A stretch of DNA of 64,000 bases from JANQMX01 sp965247175 (GTDB taxonomy: Bacteria > Pseudomonadota > Alphaproteobacteria > Kiloniellales > DSM-21159), in NCBI GenBank assembly GCA_965247175.1, contig OZ252006.1:124001-188000 (forward strand). The letters run 5' to 3'. A model generated the notes under the pieces. The model saw only the letters and a list, made by a program, of their open reading frames with translations, was not told the DNA's origin and did no database searches. The position numbers and the translations under genes are program-made. Of this stretch, positions 7,662-16,030 are shown in pieces. The number at the start of each line of letters is the position of its first letter. Within the stretch, counting starts at the first letter, position 1.

Positions 7662-9470
7662 TCAGTGTATCAGCTCGGGTTCCGTCTCGGTCAGCGCACG
7701 AGAGCCTGCGACGACGCTCTCCGCCAAGCCGCCAGACTGCGGCAGGATGTTGGCTGCATAGAAGCGTGCTGTTGCCCGCTTGCTTTCAAGAAACAGCTTG
7801 CTGCCGTCGCCTTCCGCCAGTCGGCGTTCCGCCGCAACGGCCGATTTTGCCATAAGCCAGCCGGCGGTGACGGTTCCCATCAGCTTCAGATAAGGCGTGG
7901 CCGCTGCGGCGACGGCAACGCGATCCGAGGAGGCTTGGGACATCAGCCAGTCGGTGGCCCGGCGCAGATCCGCGATTCCGGCCGTGAGCTGTGTTGCCAA
8001 CTCGGGCCCACAGCTCCCGTTCGATGCACCGGCGTTGTTCAGATCCTGAGCATACTCCTCCATCCTGGCCATCAGCACGCGCGCCGTCGCGCCGTCATGG
8101 CGGATGATCTTGCGGCCCACCAGGTCGAGCGCCTGGATGCCATTGGTGCCCTCGTAGATCGGATTGATGCGCGCATCGCGATAGTGCTGGGCGGCGCCGG
8201 TCTCCTCGATGAAGCCCATGCCGCCGTGCACCTGCAGCCCGAGAGACGCGACCTCGACGCCGAGGTCGGTGCACCAGGCCTTCACCACCGGTGTCAGCAG
8301 CTCGACGTTATAGAGCTGAGCACGCTCCTGCTCGACCGCGTCCGGGTGCCGGCTGGCGGTATCGACGCCGGCAACGGTGTGATAGGCCAAGGCCCGCCCG
8401 GCTTCGCAGTAGGCTTTCATGGTCATGAGGTTTCGCTGCACGTCCGGGTGCTGAATGATCGGGCCGACATCTCCGCTGCTGCTGCCATAGGGCCGCCCCT
8501 GTGTGCGCTGGCGTGCATAGCTGAGGGCCTGGCGATAGGCCCGGTCGGCGACTGCGACACCCTGTAGGCCGACGGACAGGCGCGCGTTGTTCATCATGGT
8601 GAACATCTGCGCCATGCCTTGGCATTCCTCGCCGACCAGATAGCCGACCGCACCGTCGTTGTCGCCGTAGGCCATGACGCAGGTCGGGGAGGCGTGGATG
8701 CCGAGCTTCCGTTCCAGCGAGACACAACGAAGGTCGTTGCGCGGACCGGGCGTGCCGTCGGGATTGAGGAGGAACTTGGGAACGATGAAGAGGCTGATGC
8801 CCTTGGTGCCGGCCGGCGCATCCGGCGTACGGGCCAAGACCATGTGGATGATGTTGTCGGCGAAGTCGTGCTCGCCGTAGGTGATGTAGATCTTCTGGCC
8901 ACGAATGCGGTAGTGCGTGCCGTCGCGCTCTGCCTTGGTGCGGACGGCCCCGACGTCCGAGCCGGCCTGCGGCTCCGTCAGGTTCATGGTGCCGGTCCAT
9001 TCACCGGTGATCAGCTTTTCGAGGTAGAGGGCCTTCTGCTCCGCGCTGCCGTGATGCTGCAGCAGGTCGACCGCGCCTTGGGTCAGCAGTGGGCAGAGCG
9101 CAAACGACATGTTCGCAGCGTTCCACATTTCTAGAAGCGCGAAGCCCAAAGCTGAAGGCAGGCCCTGGCCGCCATAGGCCGGGTCGAAGGGTAGCGCCGG
9201 CCAGCCGCCTTCGACGAACTGGCTGTAGGCTTCCTTGAAGCCGGCCGGCGTGCGCACCACGCCATTCTCGATGGCGGCTCCTTCCCGGTCGCCGGGGTGG
9301 TTGAGGGGCGCCAACACCTCTGTCGCCAACCTCGATGCTTCCTCCAGCACAGCATCGACCAGATCCGGCGTCGCCTCCTCGAAGCCGGGATAGCCGGCGA
9401 TCTGAGGCAGGTCCGCGATCTCGTTCAGGACGAAGCGCATCTCTTCGGTGGATGGGCGGTAGTCGGTCAT
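7662..9470 (-). CDS. Acyl-CoA dehydrogenase, long DmdC/FadE-like type
   Basis: This 602-residue FAD enzyme would oxidise an acyl-CoA to the 2-enoyl-CoA. The FAD/substrate block MNLTEPQAGSDVGAVRTKA and the C-terminal signature INPIYEGTNGIQALDLVGRKI, which carries the candidate catalytic Glu, are clear. A C-terminal extra domain of about 130 residues places it in the roughly 600-residue subfamily that includes the 3-methylmercaptopropionyl-CoA dehydrogenase DmdC. Substrate cannot be read from sequence. Its start codon overlaps the stop of the upstream FAD-linked oxidase by one base (TGATG), so the two are translationally coupled. A DddP-type DMSP lyase candidate elsewhere in the window makes a DMSP-related role conceivable, but general fatty-acid use is equally likely. 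Confidence 0.9.
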   Translation of the reverse strand: MTDYRPSTEEMRFVLNEIADLPQIAGYPGFEEATPDLVDAVLEEASRLATEVLAPLNHPGDREGAAIENGVVRTPAGFKEAYSQFVEGGWPALPFDPAYGGQGLPSALGFALLEMWNAANMSFALCPLLTQGAVDLLQHHGSAEQKALYLEKLITGEWTGTMNLTEPQAGSDVGAVRTKAERDGTHYRIRGQKIYITYGEHDFADNIIHMVLARTPDAPAGTKGISLFIVPKFLLNPDGTPGPRNDLRCVSLERKLGIHASPTCVMAYGDNDGAVGYLVGEECQGMAQMFTMMNNARLSVGLQGVAVADRAYRQALSYARQRTQGRPYGSSSGDVGPIIQHPDVQRNLMTMKAYCEAGRALAYHTVAGVDTASRHPDAVEQERAQLYNVELLTPVVKAWCTDLGVEVASLGLQVHGGMGFIEETGAAQHYRDARINPIYEGTNGIQALDLVGRKIIRHDGATARVLMARMEEYAQDLNNAGASNGSCGPELATQLTAGIADLRRATDWLMSQASSDRVAVAAAATPYLKLMGTVTAGWLMAKSAVAAERRLAEGDGSKLFLESKRATARFYAANILPQSGGLAESVVAGSRALTETEPELIH

Positions 9471-10906
9471 CAGATCACTTTTCCAGGGTTGAAGAGGTTG
9501 TCGGGGTCCAGGCTTCGCTTGATCTGGCGCATGAGGTCGAGCTCCACCGGGTCCTTGAAGCGGCGGTTCTCCATCAGCTTGAAGCGGCCGATACCGTGCT
9601 CGGCGGAGATCGAGCCACCCATGGCATGCACGACGTCGTGCACGGCTGCATTGATCTCGTCCCAGCGCGCGAGGTAGGCGGCGGTGTCGGCGCCTTCGGG
9701 CTGGCTGAGATTGAAGTGGATGTTGCCGTCACCGAGATGGCCGAAGGGTACCGGCCGGATACCGGGCACCAGGTGCTCGACCAGCGCGCTCGCCTCAGCA
9801 ATGAAATCCGGCGTGCGGGAGACTGGGACGGAGACGTCGTGCTTGATCGAGCCGCCCTCGTACTTCTGCGCTTCGACGATGGCCTCGCGGATGCGCCACA
9901 GCGCCGCAGCTTGGCTGGCGCTTTCGGCGAAGGTCGCGTCGCTCACCAATTCCCGCTCGAAGGCATCGCCCAGGGCCTCTTCCAGGGCCGTGCGCAGGCC
10001 GCCTTCGGCGCGTCCGCCAAACAGCTCGATCAGCACATACCAGGGTGACGGCTGTGTGAGCGGGTTGGCGATGCCGGCAACGTGCGTCTCGGCAAAGTCG
10101 ATGGCACGTCGCGGCATCAGCTCGAAGGAGGTGACGCTGTCCCCCGTCTCGGCGCGGGTCATCTCCAGGAGGCTGAGGGCAGCAGCCGGGCTTGGGACCG
10201 CTGCCAACGCGGTGACGATCTCGCGCGGTCGCGGGAAGAGCTTCAGCACCGCAGCGGTAATCACACCCAGGGTCCCTTCGGCACCGATGAAGAGCTGCTT
10301 GAGATCGTAGCCGGTGTTGTCCTTGCGCAGGCGGCGCAGTCCGTTCCAGATGCGCCCGTCCGGCAGCACCACCTCCAAGCCCAGCACCAGCTCCCTCATG
10401 TTGCCGAAACGCAGTACCTGAACGCCGCCGGCGTTTGTCGAGAGATTGCCTCCGATCTGGCAGGTGCCCTCGGCGCCGAGGCTCAGGGGAAACAGGCGGT
10501 CGGCGGCGTCTGCCGCCTGCTGCACCTGCTGCAGGATACAGCCGGCCTCGACCGTGACGGTGAAGTTGCTGGCATCGAGCTCGCGGATCCGGTTCATGCG
10601 ACCGAGGCTGAGGACGATTTCGTGGCCAGCCTCGAAGGGCACACTGCCACCTGTCAGGCCCGTGTTGCCGCCTTGCGGCACGATGGGAATGCGTGCCGCT
10701 GCGCAGGCTTGCACCACCGCGGACACTTCCTCGATCGTCGCTGGCCGCACCACGAAGGGCGTGCGGCCGCGCACCCGCCCGCGCTGGTCCTCCAGGTAGG
10801 GCGCCACGGCGTCCGGGTCCTCGATCATGCCCTTTGGACCGACGATCGCCGCGATCGCCGGCTTGATGTCTTGCCCGGACAGGCCGCTTGCAACGGCCTG
10901 GGTCAT
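9470..10906 (-). CDS. FAD-linked oxidase, D-2-hydroxyacid dehydrogenase (GlcD/D2HGDH-like)
   Basis: The N-terminal PCMH-type FAD domain has the hallmark PQGGNTGLTGGSVPF. The C-terminal FAD-oxidase domain ends with GHLGDGNIHFNL and SAEHGIGRFK, which contain metal- and substrate-binding His residues. The family oxidises D-2-hydroxyacids such as D-lactate, glycolate or D-2-hydroxyglutarate. At 478 residues, and without neighbouring glcE or glcF, a stand-alone D-2-hydroxyglutarate or D-lactate dehydrogenase is more likely than the GlcDEF complex. It is translated just ahead of, and coupled to, the acyl-CoA dehydrogenase. Confidence 0.88.
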   Translation of the reverse strand: MTQAVASGLSGQDIKPAIAAIVGPKGMIEDPDAVAPYLEDQRGRVRGRTPFVVRPATIEEVSAVVQACAAARIPIVPQGGNTGLTGGSVPFEAGHEIVLSLGRMNRIRELDASNFTVTVEAGCILQQVQQAADAADRLFPLSLGAEGTCQIGGNLSTNAGGVQVLRFGNMRELVLGLEVVLPDGRIWNGLRRLRKDNTGYDLKQLFIGAEGTLGVITAAVLKLFPRPREIVTALAAVPSPAAALSLLEMTRAETGDSVTSFELMPRRAIDFAETHVAGIANPLTQPSPWYVLIELFGGRAEGGLRTALEEALGDAFERELVSDATFAESASQAAALWRIREAIVEAQKYEGGSIKHDVSVPVSRTPDFIAEASALVEHLVPGIRPVPFGHLGDGNIHFNLSQPEGADTAAYLARWDEINAAVHDVVHAMGGSISAEHGIGRFKLMENRRFKDPVELDLMRQIKRSLDPDNLFNPGKVI

Positions 10907-10919
10907 GGCGTGCTCACAG

Positions 10920-11942
10920 TCATAATAGTGAACCTAGGCGGCGCGCCGCCGTCTCGCCAGCCTCTGCGCTTGCGTCGTCCTGCCTTGGCGCAGCAGCGCG
11001 GCGCAGCCGGTCGTTGATAGCGCGGCCAAGGCCTTGCTCCGGGATCGGCATTGCCGCGATCGCCTCGACATCCATGCTGTCCAGCGCCCGCAGGAAGGCG
11101 TAGAGGTTGGCGGCGGCTTCCACCGGATCGCCTCCCGGGCTGAGGTTGAGCATCATCTTGGCGCCGGCCAGCGGCTCGGCACCGAAGGCGAGCAGCGCCT
11201 CCTCGCCAGAGACCGTGCTGGCGTCCAGACGCAGCGGATGACGCGGCGCGTAGTGGCTGACAAGCTGTCCCGGGCTCAGCAGAGGGCCGCGCTCTTCGGG
11301 TTTCTCCAGCGGGCCGATCAGCGCTTCGATCTCGCTGGTTGGCACACCGCCCGGCCGTAGCAGCCGCGCCACCTCGCTGCTCAGATCGACAACGGTGGAT
11401 TCGAGCCCGACGGGGCAGGGGCCGTCGTCGAGGATCAGGCCGATGCGGCCGTTGAGCTCTTCGGCGACATGGGCGGCGGCGGTCGGGCTGATGTTGCCCG
11501 AGCGATTGGCGCTGGGGGCGGCAATCGGGCGTCCGAGCAGAGTCAGCAAGCGGCGCGCGCTCTCCTGTGCCGGCACGCGCACGGCAAGCGTGTCCAACCC
11601 GGCACTGCACAAGAGGGATACGCGGCAGGCATGGAGGCGGGACAGGACGAGGGTGAGCGGCCCCGGCCAGAAGGCCGCGGCCAGGCTTCGCGCGCGTTCG
11701 TCGAAATGGACCTTTCCGGCGGCCGCCGCACCGCTCGGAAAGTGGCAGATCAGCGGGTTGAAACTCGGCCGTTCCTTGACCTCGAAGATACGCGCCACGG
11801 CTGTGTCGTTGGTCGCGTCTGCGCCGAGGCCGTAGACCGTCTCGGTGGCGAAAGCGACCAGCTCGCCGCGGCTGAGTAGGTCGGTTGCCTCCACCAAGGA
11901 CTCGTCGTTGACAGGCAGGATGCGGGTTTCGAGTGCCTCCAT
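10920..11942 (-). CDS. Threonylcarbamoyl-AMP synthase, Sua5 type
   Basis: The enzyme makes L-threonylcarbamoyladenylate from Thr, bicarbonate and ATP, the precursor of t6A37 in ANN-decoding tRNAs. The N-terminal YrdC domain begins with the typical block GELVAFATETVYGLGADA and covers about residues 15-200. A C-terminal Sua5 domain follows (about 215-335), with the linker motif SPGQLVSHYAPRHPL between them. Length is about 340 residues, normal for Sua5. The start at 11942 is chosen because the family domain starts just after it; the longer open frame to 12122 has unrelated Arg-rich sequence. It lies 13 bases downstream of nothing on its own strand, and is followed by the FAD-linked oxidase. Confidence 0.93.
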   Translation of the reverse strand: MEALETRILPVNDESLVEATDLLSRGELVAFATETVYGLGADATNDTAVARIFEVKERPSFNPLICHFPSGAAAAGKVHFDERARSLAAAFWPGPLTLVLSRLHACRVSLLCSAGLDTLAVRVPAQESARRLLTLLGRPIAAPSANRSGNISPTAAAHVAEELNGRIGLILDDGPCPVGLESTVVDLSSEVARLLRPGGVPTSEIEALIGPLEKPEERGPLLSPGQLVSHYAPRHPLRLDASTVSGEEALLAFGAEPLAGAKMMLNLSPGGDPVEAAANLYAFLRALDSMDVEAIAAMPIPEQGLGRAINDRLRRAAAPRQDDASAEAGETAARRLGSLL

Positions 11943-12329
11943 GGCTGCGACGATAGGCAGCGCTGAGAGGGAAGGAAAGACTGTCTTGGATATCCGGCCG
12001 TGGCAGGCACTGCGTGCAGCCGACCTGACACAAAGGAGCCGCACGACGGCGGCTCCTTCACTGCTTCCGATGGGTCCCGCGTTACTCCCGCTCCAGAGGC
12101 GGGCCCGGGCCCGTCGCCGCACAGGCTTTGCGGCGGCTCTTTCGTCATCGGCTCAGCCGACCACGTGATCCAATTATGGCATCCCGGCGAAATTGGTTCA
12201 AGAAGCAGTCCACTTGGCCTGTGGATAACCCGGCAGCGGAACAGGTCCCATCGCTGGACCCGCCCGCGGTGCTCCTGTAGCTCGTGAGGATCGCAGCCGC
12301 GATTTCTACAGCGAAAAGTGGAGGCCTCC
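11943..12329. other. Divergent intergenic region with hairpins and one DnaA-box-like 9-mer
   Basis: The 387 bases separate the leftward Sua5 gene from the rightward ParA gene. A perfect 10-bp hairpin (AAGGAGCCGC, loop ACGACG) occupies 12033-12058. A 6-bp hairpin (GCCGCA/TGCGGC) lies near 12115-12133. TGTGGATAA at 12220-12228 is an exact match to the consensus DnaA box. CCAATT/AATTGG arms flank 12176-12190. No convincing coding sequence is present. Confidence 0.5.
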
Positions 12330-12968
12330 ATGGCGGCCAAGGTGATCACCGTCGCGCAGCAGAAGGGGGGCGCTGGCAAGACCACGCTGGCCGCGCATCT
12401 CGCCGTTTCCTACACCGCCATGGGCCGGTCGGTCGCGGCGGTCGATATCGACCCGCAGCAGTCCCTGTCCATGTGGTATCGCCTGCGCGACGAGCGCTTC
12501 GGCAATGCTGGCGCTGGCCTGCTGGTCAATCAGCTTCAGGGCTGGCGGCTGAAGAACGAAGTGGACAAGCTGGCGCGCGACCACGACGTGGTCATCGTCG
12601 ACAGCCCGCCCCATGCCGAGACCGAGGCGCGTATTGCCGTGCGCAGCGCCAGCATCGTCGTCGTGCCGGTGCAGCCTTCGCCTATGGACGTCTGGGCGAC
12701 CCAGCCGACCCTTGAGCTGGCGGCAGCGGAGAAGGTGCCGGCGCTCCTGGTGCTCAACCGGGTGCCGCCGCGCGCCAACCTGACCGACGAGATGATTGCA
12801 CAGATCAAGGAAAGCGGTGCCCAGATTGCCAAGAGCCGCATCGGCAATCGTGTCGCCTTCGCCAGCGCCCTTGCCGAAGGTCGTGCGATCGGCGAGGTTC
12901 AGCCGAGTGGCAAGGGGTCGCGGGAGATGGCGGCCCTGGCCAAGGAGATTCTGAAGAAGGCGCAGTAA
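12330..12968 (+). CDS. Orphan ParA/MinD-family ATPase
   Basis: The 212-residue P-loop protein begins MAAKVITVAQQKGGAGKTT, which contains the deviant Walker A K12-G-G-A-G-K-T-T19 of ParA proteins with the signature lysine. The Walker A' AVDIDPQQSL and the switch DVVIVDSPPHAETE follow. It lacks the N-terminal DNA-binding region of plasmid ParA and there is no parB next to it, so it is one of the small orphan ParA-like proteins that position cellular cargo or act in an unknown process. The ATG at 12330 has GGAGG five bases upstream. A GTG at 12318 would put that site inside the gene, so it is rejected. The stop overlaps the next start (TAATG). Confidence 0.88.
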   Translation: MAAKVITVAQQKGGAGKTTLAAHLAVSYTAMGRSVAAVDIDPQQSLSMWYRLRDERFGNAGAGLLVNQLQGWRLKNEVDKLARDHDVVIVDSPPHAETEARIAVRSASIVVVPVQPSPMDVWATQPTLELAAAEKVPALLVLNRVPPRANLTDEMIAQIKESGAQIAKSRIGNRVAFASALAEGRAIGEVQPSGKGSREMAALAKEILKKAQ

Positions 12969-14224
12969 TGCCGGAGCCGGCCATGGCAGAGGACGCGGAG
13001 CAGCCGGCGGGCAAGCCGAGCCGGCTGACGCAGATCTTCGACTATCCCTATCACCGTCTGCCCAAGATCCTCGGCCAAAGCGATTACGCCGGTGAACGCA
13101 TCGCGCTCCATGTCGGCGAACCCGGGGTGCCGCCGCCGGATTTCCTCGCCGAGATCGTGGCGGAGAAGAGCGGGCTCTGGGGGAAGTATCCTCTCGGCAC
13201 CGGCACACCGGACTATCTCAAGTCCGTGGCCGACTGGCTGACCCGGCGCTACAGCTTCCCGAGTGACCTCGTCGACCCGAACGCCCACGTGGTGGCCTAC
13301 CCGGGATCCAAGGAAGGCCTGTTTAACGCCGCGCTGGCCGCCGTCATGCGCAAGGAGCAGTCTCTGCCTGCAGGCCAGCGTCCGGTGATCCTCATCCCAA
13401 GCCCGGGCTACCACGTTTACTTCGGCGGTAGCCTCTTGGTAGACGCCGACATCGTCCCGCTGCCGCTGGACGAAGAGAACGGCTTCCTGCCGCAGCCGGA
13501 GATCTTGCCGGCCGACATCCTGCAGCGGACGGCGCTGCTCTACCTCTGCACGCCCCATAATCCCTGCGGCTCGGTCATCCCCATGACGCGGCTCAAGGAG
13601 CTTGTGGCCCTGGCGCGGGCGCACGACTTCGTCCTGGTCTCCGACGAATGCTATTCGGAGATCTACTTCGAGGCGCCGCCGGCCGGCATCTTGGAGGCGG
13701 CCGCCGCGCTCGACGGCAGCTTCGATAACGTCTTGAGCCTCAACTCGCTGTCCAAGCGCTCCGGCGCGCCGGGCCTGCGCTGCGGCTTCGGTGCTGGCGA
13801 TGCGGAGCTGATCACGGTCCTGGGATTGCAGCGTGGCTACGTCGGCACCCAGGTGCCCGGCCCCAACATGGCGGCGGGTGCTGCCTTGTGGCGCGACGAA
13901 GCCCATGTGGTCGAGGCGCGCGCCTTCTATGCCGAGGGCGTGGCGGTGGCCGAAGAGGTGTTCGGCGACTTTGCCGGCTATAGCCGGCCGGAAGGCGGCT
14001 TCTTCCTCTGGCTAAAGGTAGGGCAGGGCGAGGCCTTTGCCCATCGCCTCTGGCAGGAGCAGGGGGTCAGTGTGCTGCCCGGCTCTCTGATGGCGCGGCC
14101 CTATGGCGAGCTTCCAGGCGATAGCCGTTCCGGTACGCCGGGCGACGACTACATCCGCTTCGCCGTGATGCACCAGCCCGACAAGGTGCGCGAAGCCGCA
14201 CGCCGGGTGGCGGCTCTTCTTTAG
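12968..14224 (+). CDS. PLP-dependent class I/II aminotransferase (DapC-like)
   Basis: This fold-type I aminotransferase has 418 residues. The PLP-binding lysine is K263 in NSLSKRSGAPGLR, and the cofactor-binding stretches CTPHNPCG and SDECYSEIYF are intact. The N-terminus (DYPYHRLPKIL) and overall pattern resemble the N-succinyldiaminopimelate aminotransferase branch (DapC) used for lysine and meso-diaminopimelate synthesis. Other dap genes are not in the window, so the substrate stays provisional. Its ATG overlaps the ParA stop by one base, which shows translational coupling of two genes with no obvious common function. It ends 12 bases from the convergent DUF599 gene. Confidence 0.85.
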   Translation: MPEPAMAEDAEQPAGKPSRLTQIFDYPYHRLPKILGQSDYAGERIALHVGEPGVPPPDFLAEIVAEKSGLWGKYPLGTGTPDYLKSVADWLTRRYSFPSDLVDPNAHVVAYPGSKEGLFNAALAAVMRKEQSLPAGQRPVILIPSPGYHVYFGGSLLVDADIVPLPLDEENGFLPQPEILPADILQRTALLYLCTPHNPCGSVIPMTRLKELVALARAHDFVLVSDECYSEIYFEAPPAGILEAAAALDGSFDNVLSLNSLSKRSGAPGLRCGFGAGDAELITVLGLQRGYVGTQVPGPNMAAGAALWRDEAHVVEARAFYAEGVAVAEEVFGDFAGYSRPEGGFFLWLKVGQGEAFAHRLWQEQGVSVLPGSLMARPYGELPGDSRSGTPGDDYIRFAVMHQPDKVREAARRVAALL

Positions 14225-14236
14225 CGTGTTCCGGGC

Positions 14237-14923
14237 CTAGTCCTCTTCGCTACGAAGGACCTCGAGGGAATTGGAGCGGAACTCGCGCCGGTGCAGCACG
14301 TAGAGGACATAGACGGTCATGGCCATGAAGAGGATCGGATGGATGAACCATGCGAGAGCGGCCAGGGCAAAGAAGTAGGCGCGTAGGCCGCGGTTGAAGT
14401 GTCTTGCGCCAAGCGCGCTGATATGCGCCGCGCGCAAGGCGAGCTTCTTGCTGTCCGCCGTAGCCTCCAGCTCGTCCGGTGCTGCCCCCAGCAGGATGGC
14501 GACATAGCCTTGCAGGCGGAAGGTCCAGGCGAACTTGAAGAAGGCATAGGCCATCACGACGATGAGCAGCAGCACCTTGAGCCGAAAGGCGTCCGCCGTT
14601 CCCGGCTCGACGTAGGGAAGGGCCGAGAGAACGCCGATCGCTTCCTGGCTCGCGCCCAAGCCGGCGATCAGACCACCCAGAGCGAGGATGGTCGTCGAGG
14701 CGAAGAAGGCCGCGCCGTTCTGCAGGCTGCTGATGATGGTGGAGTCGACGATGCGGTTGTCCCGCTTCAGCATCTGGAGCATCCAGCGCTCGCGGTACTC
14801 GTCCATCAACTTCATGATGCTCCGCTCGCGCCAGCGACTGTGGTCGGCGAAGAGGCTATAGCCGGCCCAACTGCTGGCGTAGAAGCCGAAGGCCAGGTAG
14901 TCGATGGGCGTGATGTCGGGCAA
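14237..14923 (-). CDS. DUF599 family membrane protein
   Basis: The 228-residue protein carries the N-terminal pattern of the DUF599 family (DYLAFGFYASSWAGYSLF, then RWMLQMLKRDNRIVD, then SSLQNGAAFFASTT). About four membrane segments are visible near residues 8-22, 70-90, 115-135 and 190-215. The function of the family is unknown. It is a single gene converging on the aminotransferase, with 12 bases between the stops and no clear terminator hairpin. Confidence 0.8.
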   Translation of the reverse strand: MPDITPIDYLAFGFYASSWAGYSLFADHSRWRERSIMKLMDEYRERWMLQMLKRDNRIVDSTIISSLQNGAAFFASTTILALGGLIAGLGASQEAIGVLSALPYVEPGTADAFRLKVLLLIVVMAYAFFKFAWTFRLQGYVAILLGAAPDELEATADSKKLALRAAHISALGARHFNRGLRAYFFALAALAWFIHPILFMAMTVYVLYVLHRREFRSNSLEVLRSEED

Positions 14924-14962
14924 GGCGGGAGCTTTCGGGCGCGCGCGTGATCGTCTCGGCGG

Positions 14963-16030
14963 CTACTCCGCCGCTTCGCTGAAGGCCGCCGTCAGCTCCG
15001 GCTCGTAGGCGAAGAGTGCCGGCGTGCCGCCGGTGTGGATGAACAGCAGGCTGCGGCCCCTACTGGCGTCGCGGGCGCGAGCTAGAAGGCCGGCCATGAC
15101 CTTACCGGAGTAGACCGGGTCGAGCAGCAGGCCTTCGTGCCGTGCGGCTTCGCCAATGGCATCCAGAGTCGCAGGGTTCAGTCGCCCGTAGCCCGGCGCC
15201 AGGGCCGCATCGGAAAGCTGGACGTCCTTGTCGCCGACCGGGTTATCGATCTCGAGCAGCTTGGCGATCTCTTGGCAGCGCGTAGCGATACGCTGCTGTT
15301 GTGTCGCCGCGTTACGGCGTACGCAGATGCCGCTCACCCGCGCCGTGACGCCGAGCGCGCGCAGGCCGAAGAGCAGCCCAGCATGGGTATGGCCGCTGCC
15401 CGAAGCCACAACCACCTCGTCAAAGGAGATGCCTAGGGCGTCGGCCTGCCTCGCGGTTTCCAGTGCCGCGTCGACGTAGCCTAGCGCGCCGTGGGGGGCG
15501 TGGCCCGGGGCCAAAGGAATCACGTAGGGCGTCTTACCCTGCTTCTTGAGCTCTGCGGCAATTTCACGGATGCGCGCGTCGGCCCCGGCTTCGTCCTCGC
15601 CGTCGGGATAGCTGTGCAAGGTGGCGCCGAGCAGGCGGTCGAGCAGCACGTTGCCTGATGCTCGATAGGTTGGCTCGCTCTTCGGTACCCGTTCCTCGAG
15701 TTGAATGTGGCAGGCCATGCCGAGATGGTTGGCCGAGGCGGCGGCAAGGCGCACAAAGTTGGACTGCACGGCTCCGGTGATCAGCACCGTGTCGGCGCCT
15801 TCCGCTTGGGCTTGGCCGAAGTAGAACTCCAATTGACGCACCTTGTTGCCACCGAAGGCCAAGCCTGTGCAGTCGTCCCGCTTGACGTAGAGCGCCGCCG
15901 CATCGGTTTGGGCACAGAGGTTCGGCATGGCCTCCAAGGGGGTCGGCAGATGCGCCAATCGGGCGCGCGGTTGCCGGGCCAAGCAGGCGTCCAACTGATC
16001 GAAGGTCAGGCTATTGGTCATGGTCTTCAT
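14963..16030 (-). CDS. D-cysteine desulfhydrase (PLP fold type II)
   Basis: The enzyme probably degrades D-cysteine to pyruvate, ammonia and hydrogen sulfide; the same family includes ACC deaminase. The PLP lysine is K63 in the block AFGGNKVRQLEFYFGQA, and a downstream VASGSGHTHAGLLFGL carries the phosphate-binding glycines. The product is 355 residues. The ATG at 16030 overlaps the stop of the upstream exporter gene (ATGA), which supports this start; a second ATG at 16021 is possible. The open frame continues to 16450 but that part lies inside the exporter gene and is not expected to be translated. Pairing with a TauE/SafE exporter suggests disposal of sulfur or organosulfur compounds. Confidence 0.87.
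   Translation of the reverse strand: MKTMTNSLTFDQLDACLARQPRARLAHLPTPLEAMPNLCAQTDAAALYVKRDDCTGLAFGGNKVRQLEFYFGQAQAEGADTVLITGAVQSNFVRLAAASANHLGMACHIQLEERVPKSEPTYRASGNVLLDRLLGATLHSYPDGEDEAGADARIREIAAELKKQGKTPYVIPLAPGHAPHGALGYVDAALETARQADALGISFDEVVVASGSGHTHAGLLFGLRALGVTARVSGICVRRNAATQQQRIATRCQEIAKLLEIDNPVGDKDVQLSDAALAPGYGRLNPATLDAIGEAARHEGLLLDPVYSGKVMAGLLARARDASRGRSLLFIHTGGTPALFAYEPELTAAFSEAAE

Noticed and set aside
12220..12228. Replication origin suggested by the DnaA box
   Set aside because: One box only, no cluster of boxes, no AT-rich unwinding region and no typical origin genes.
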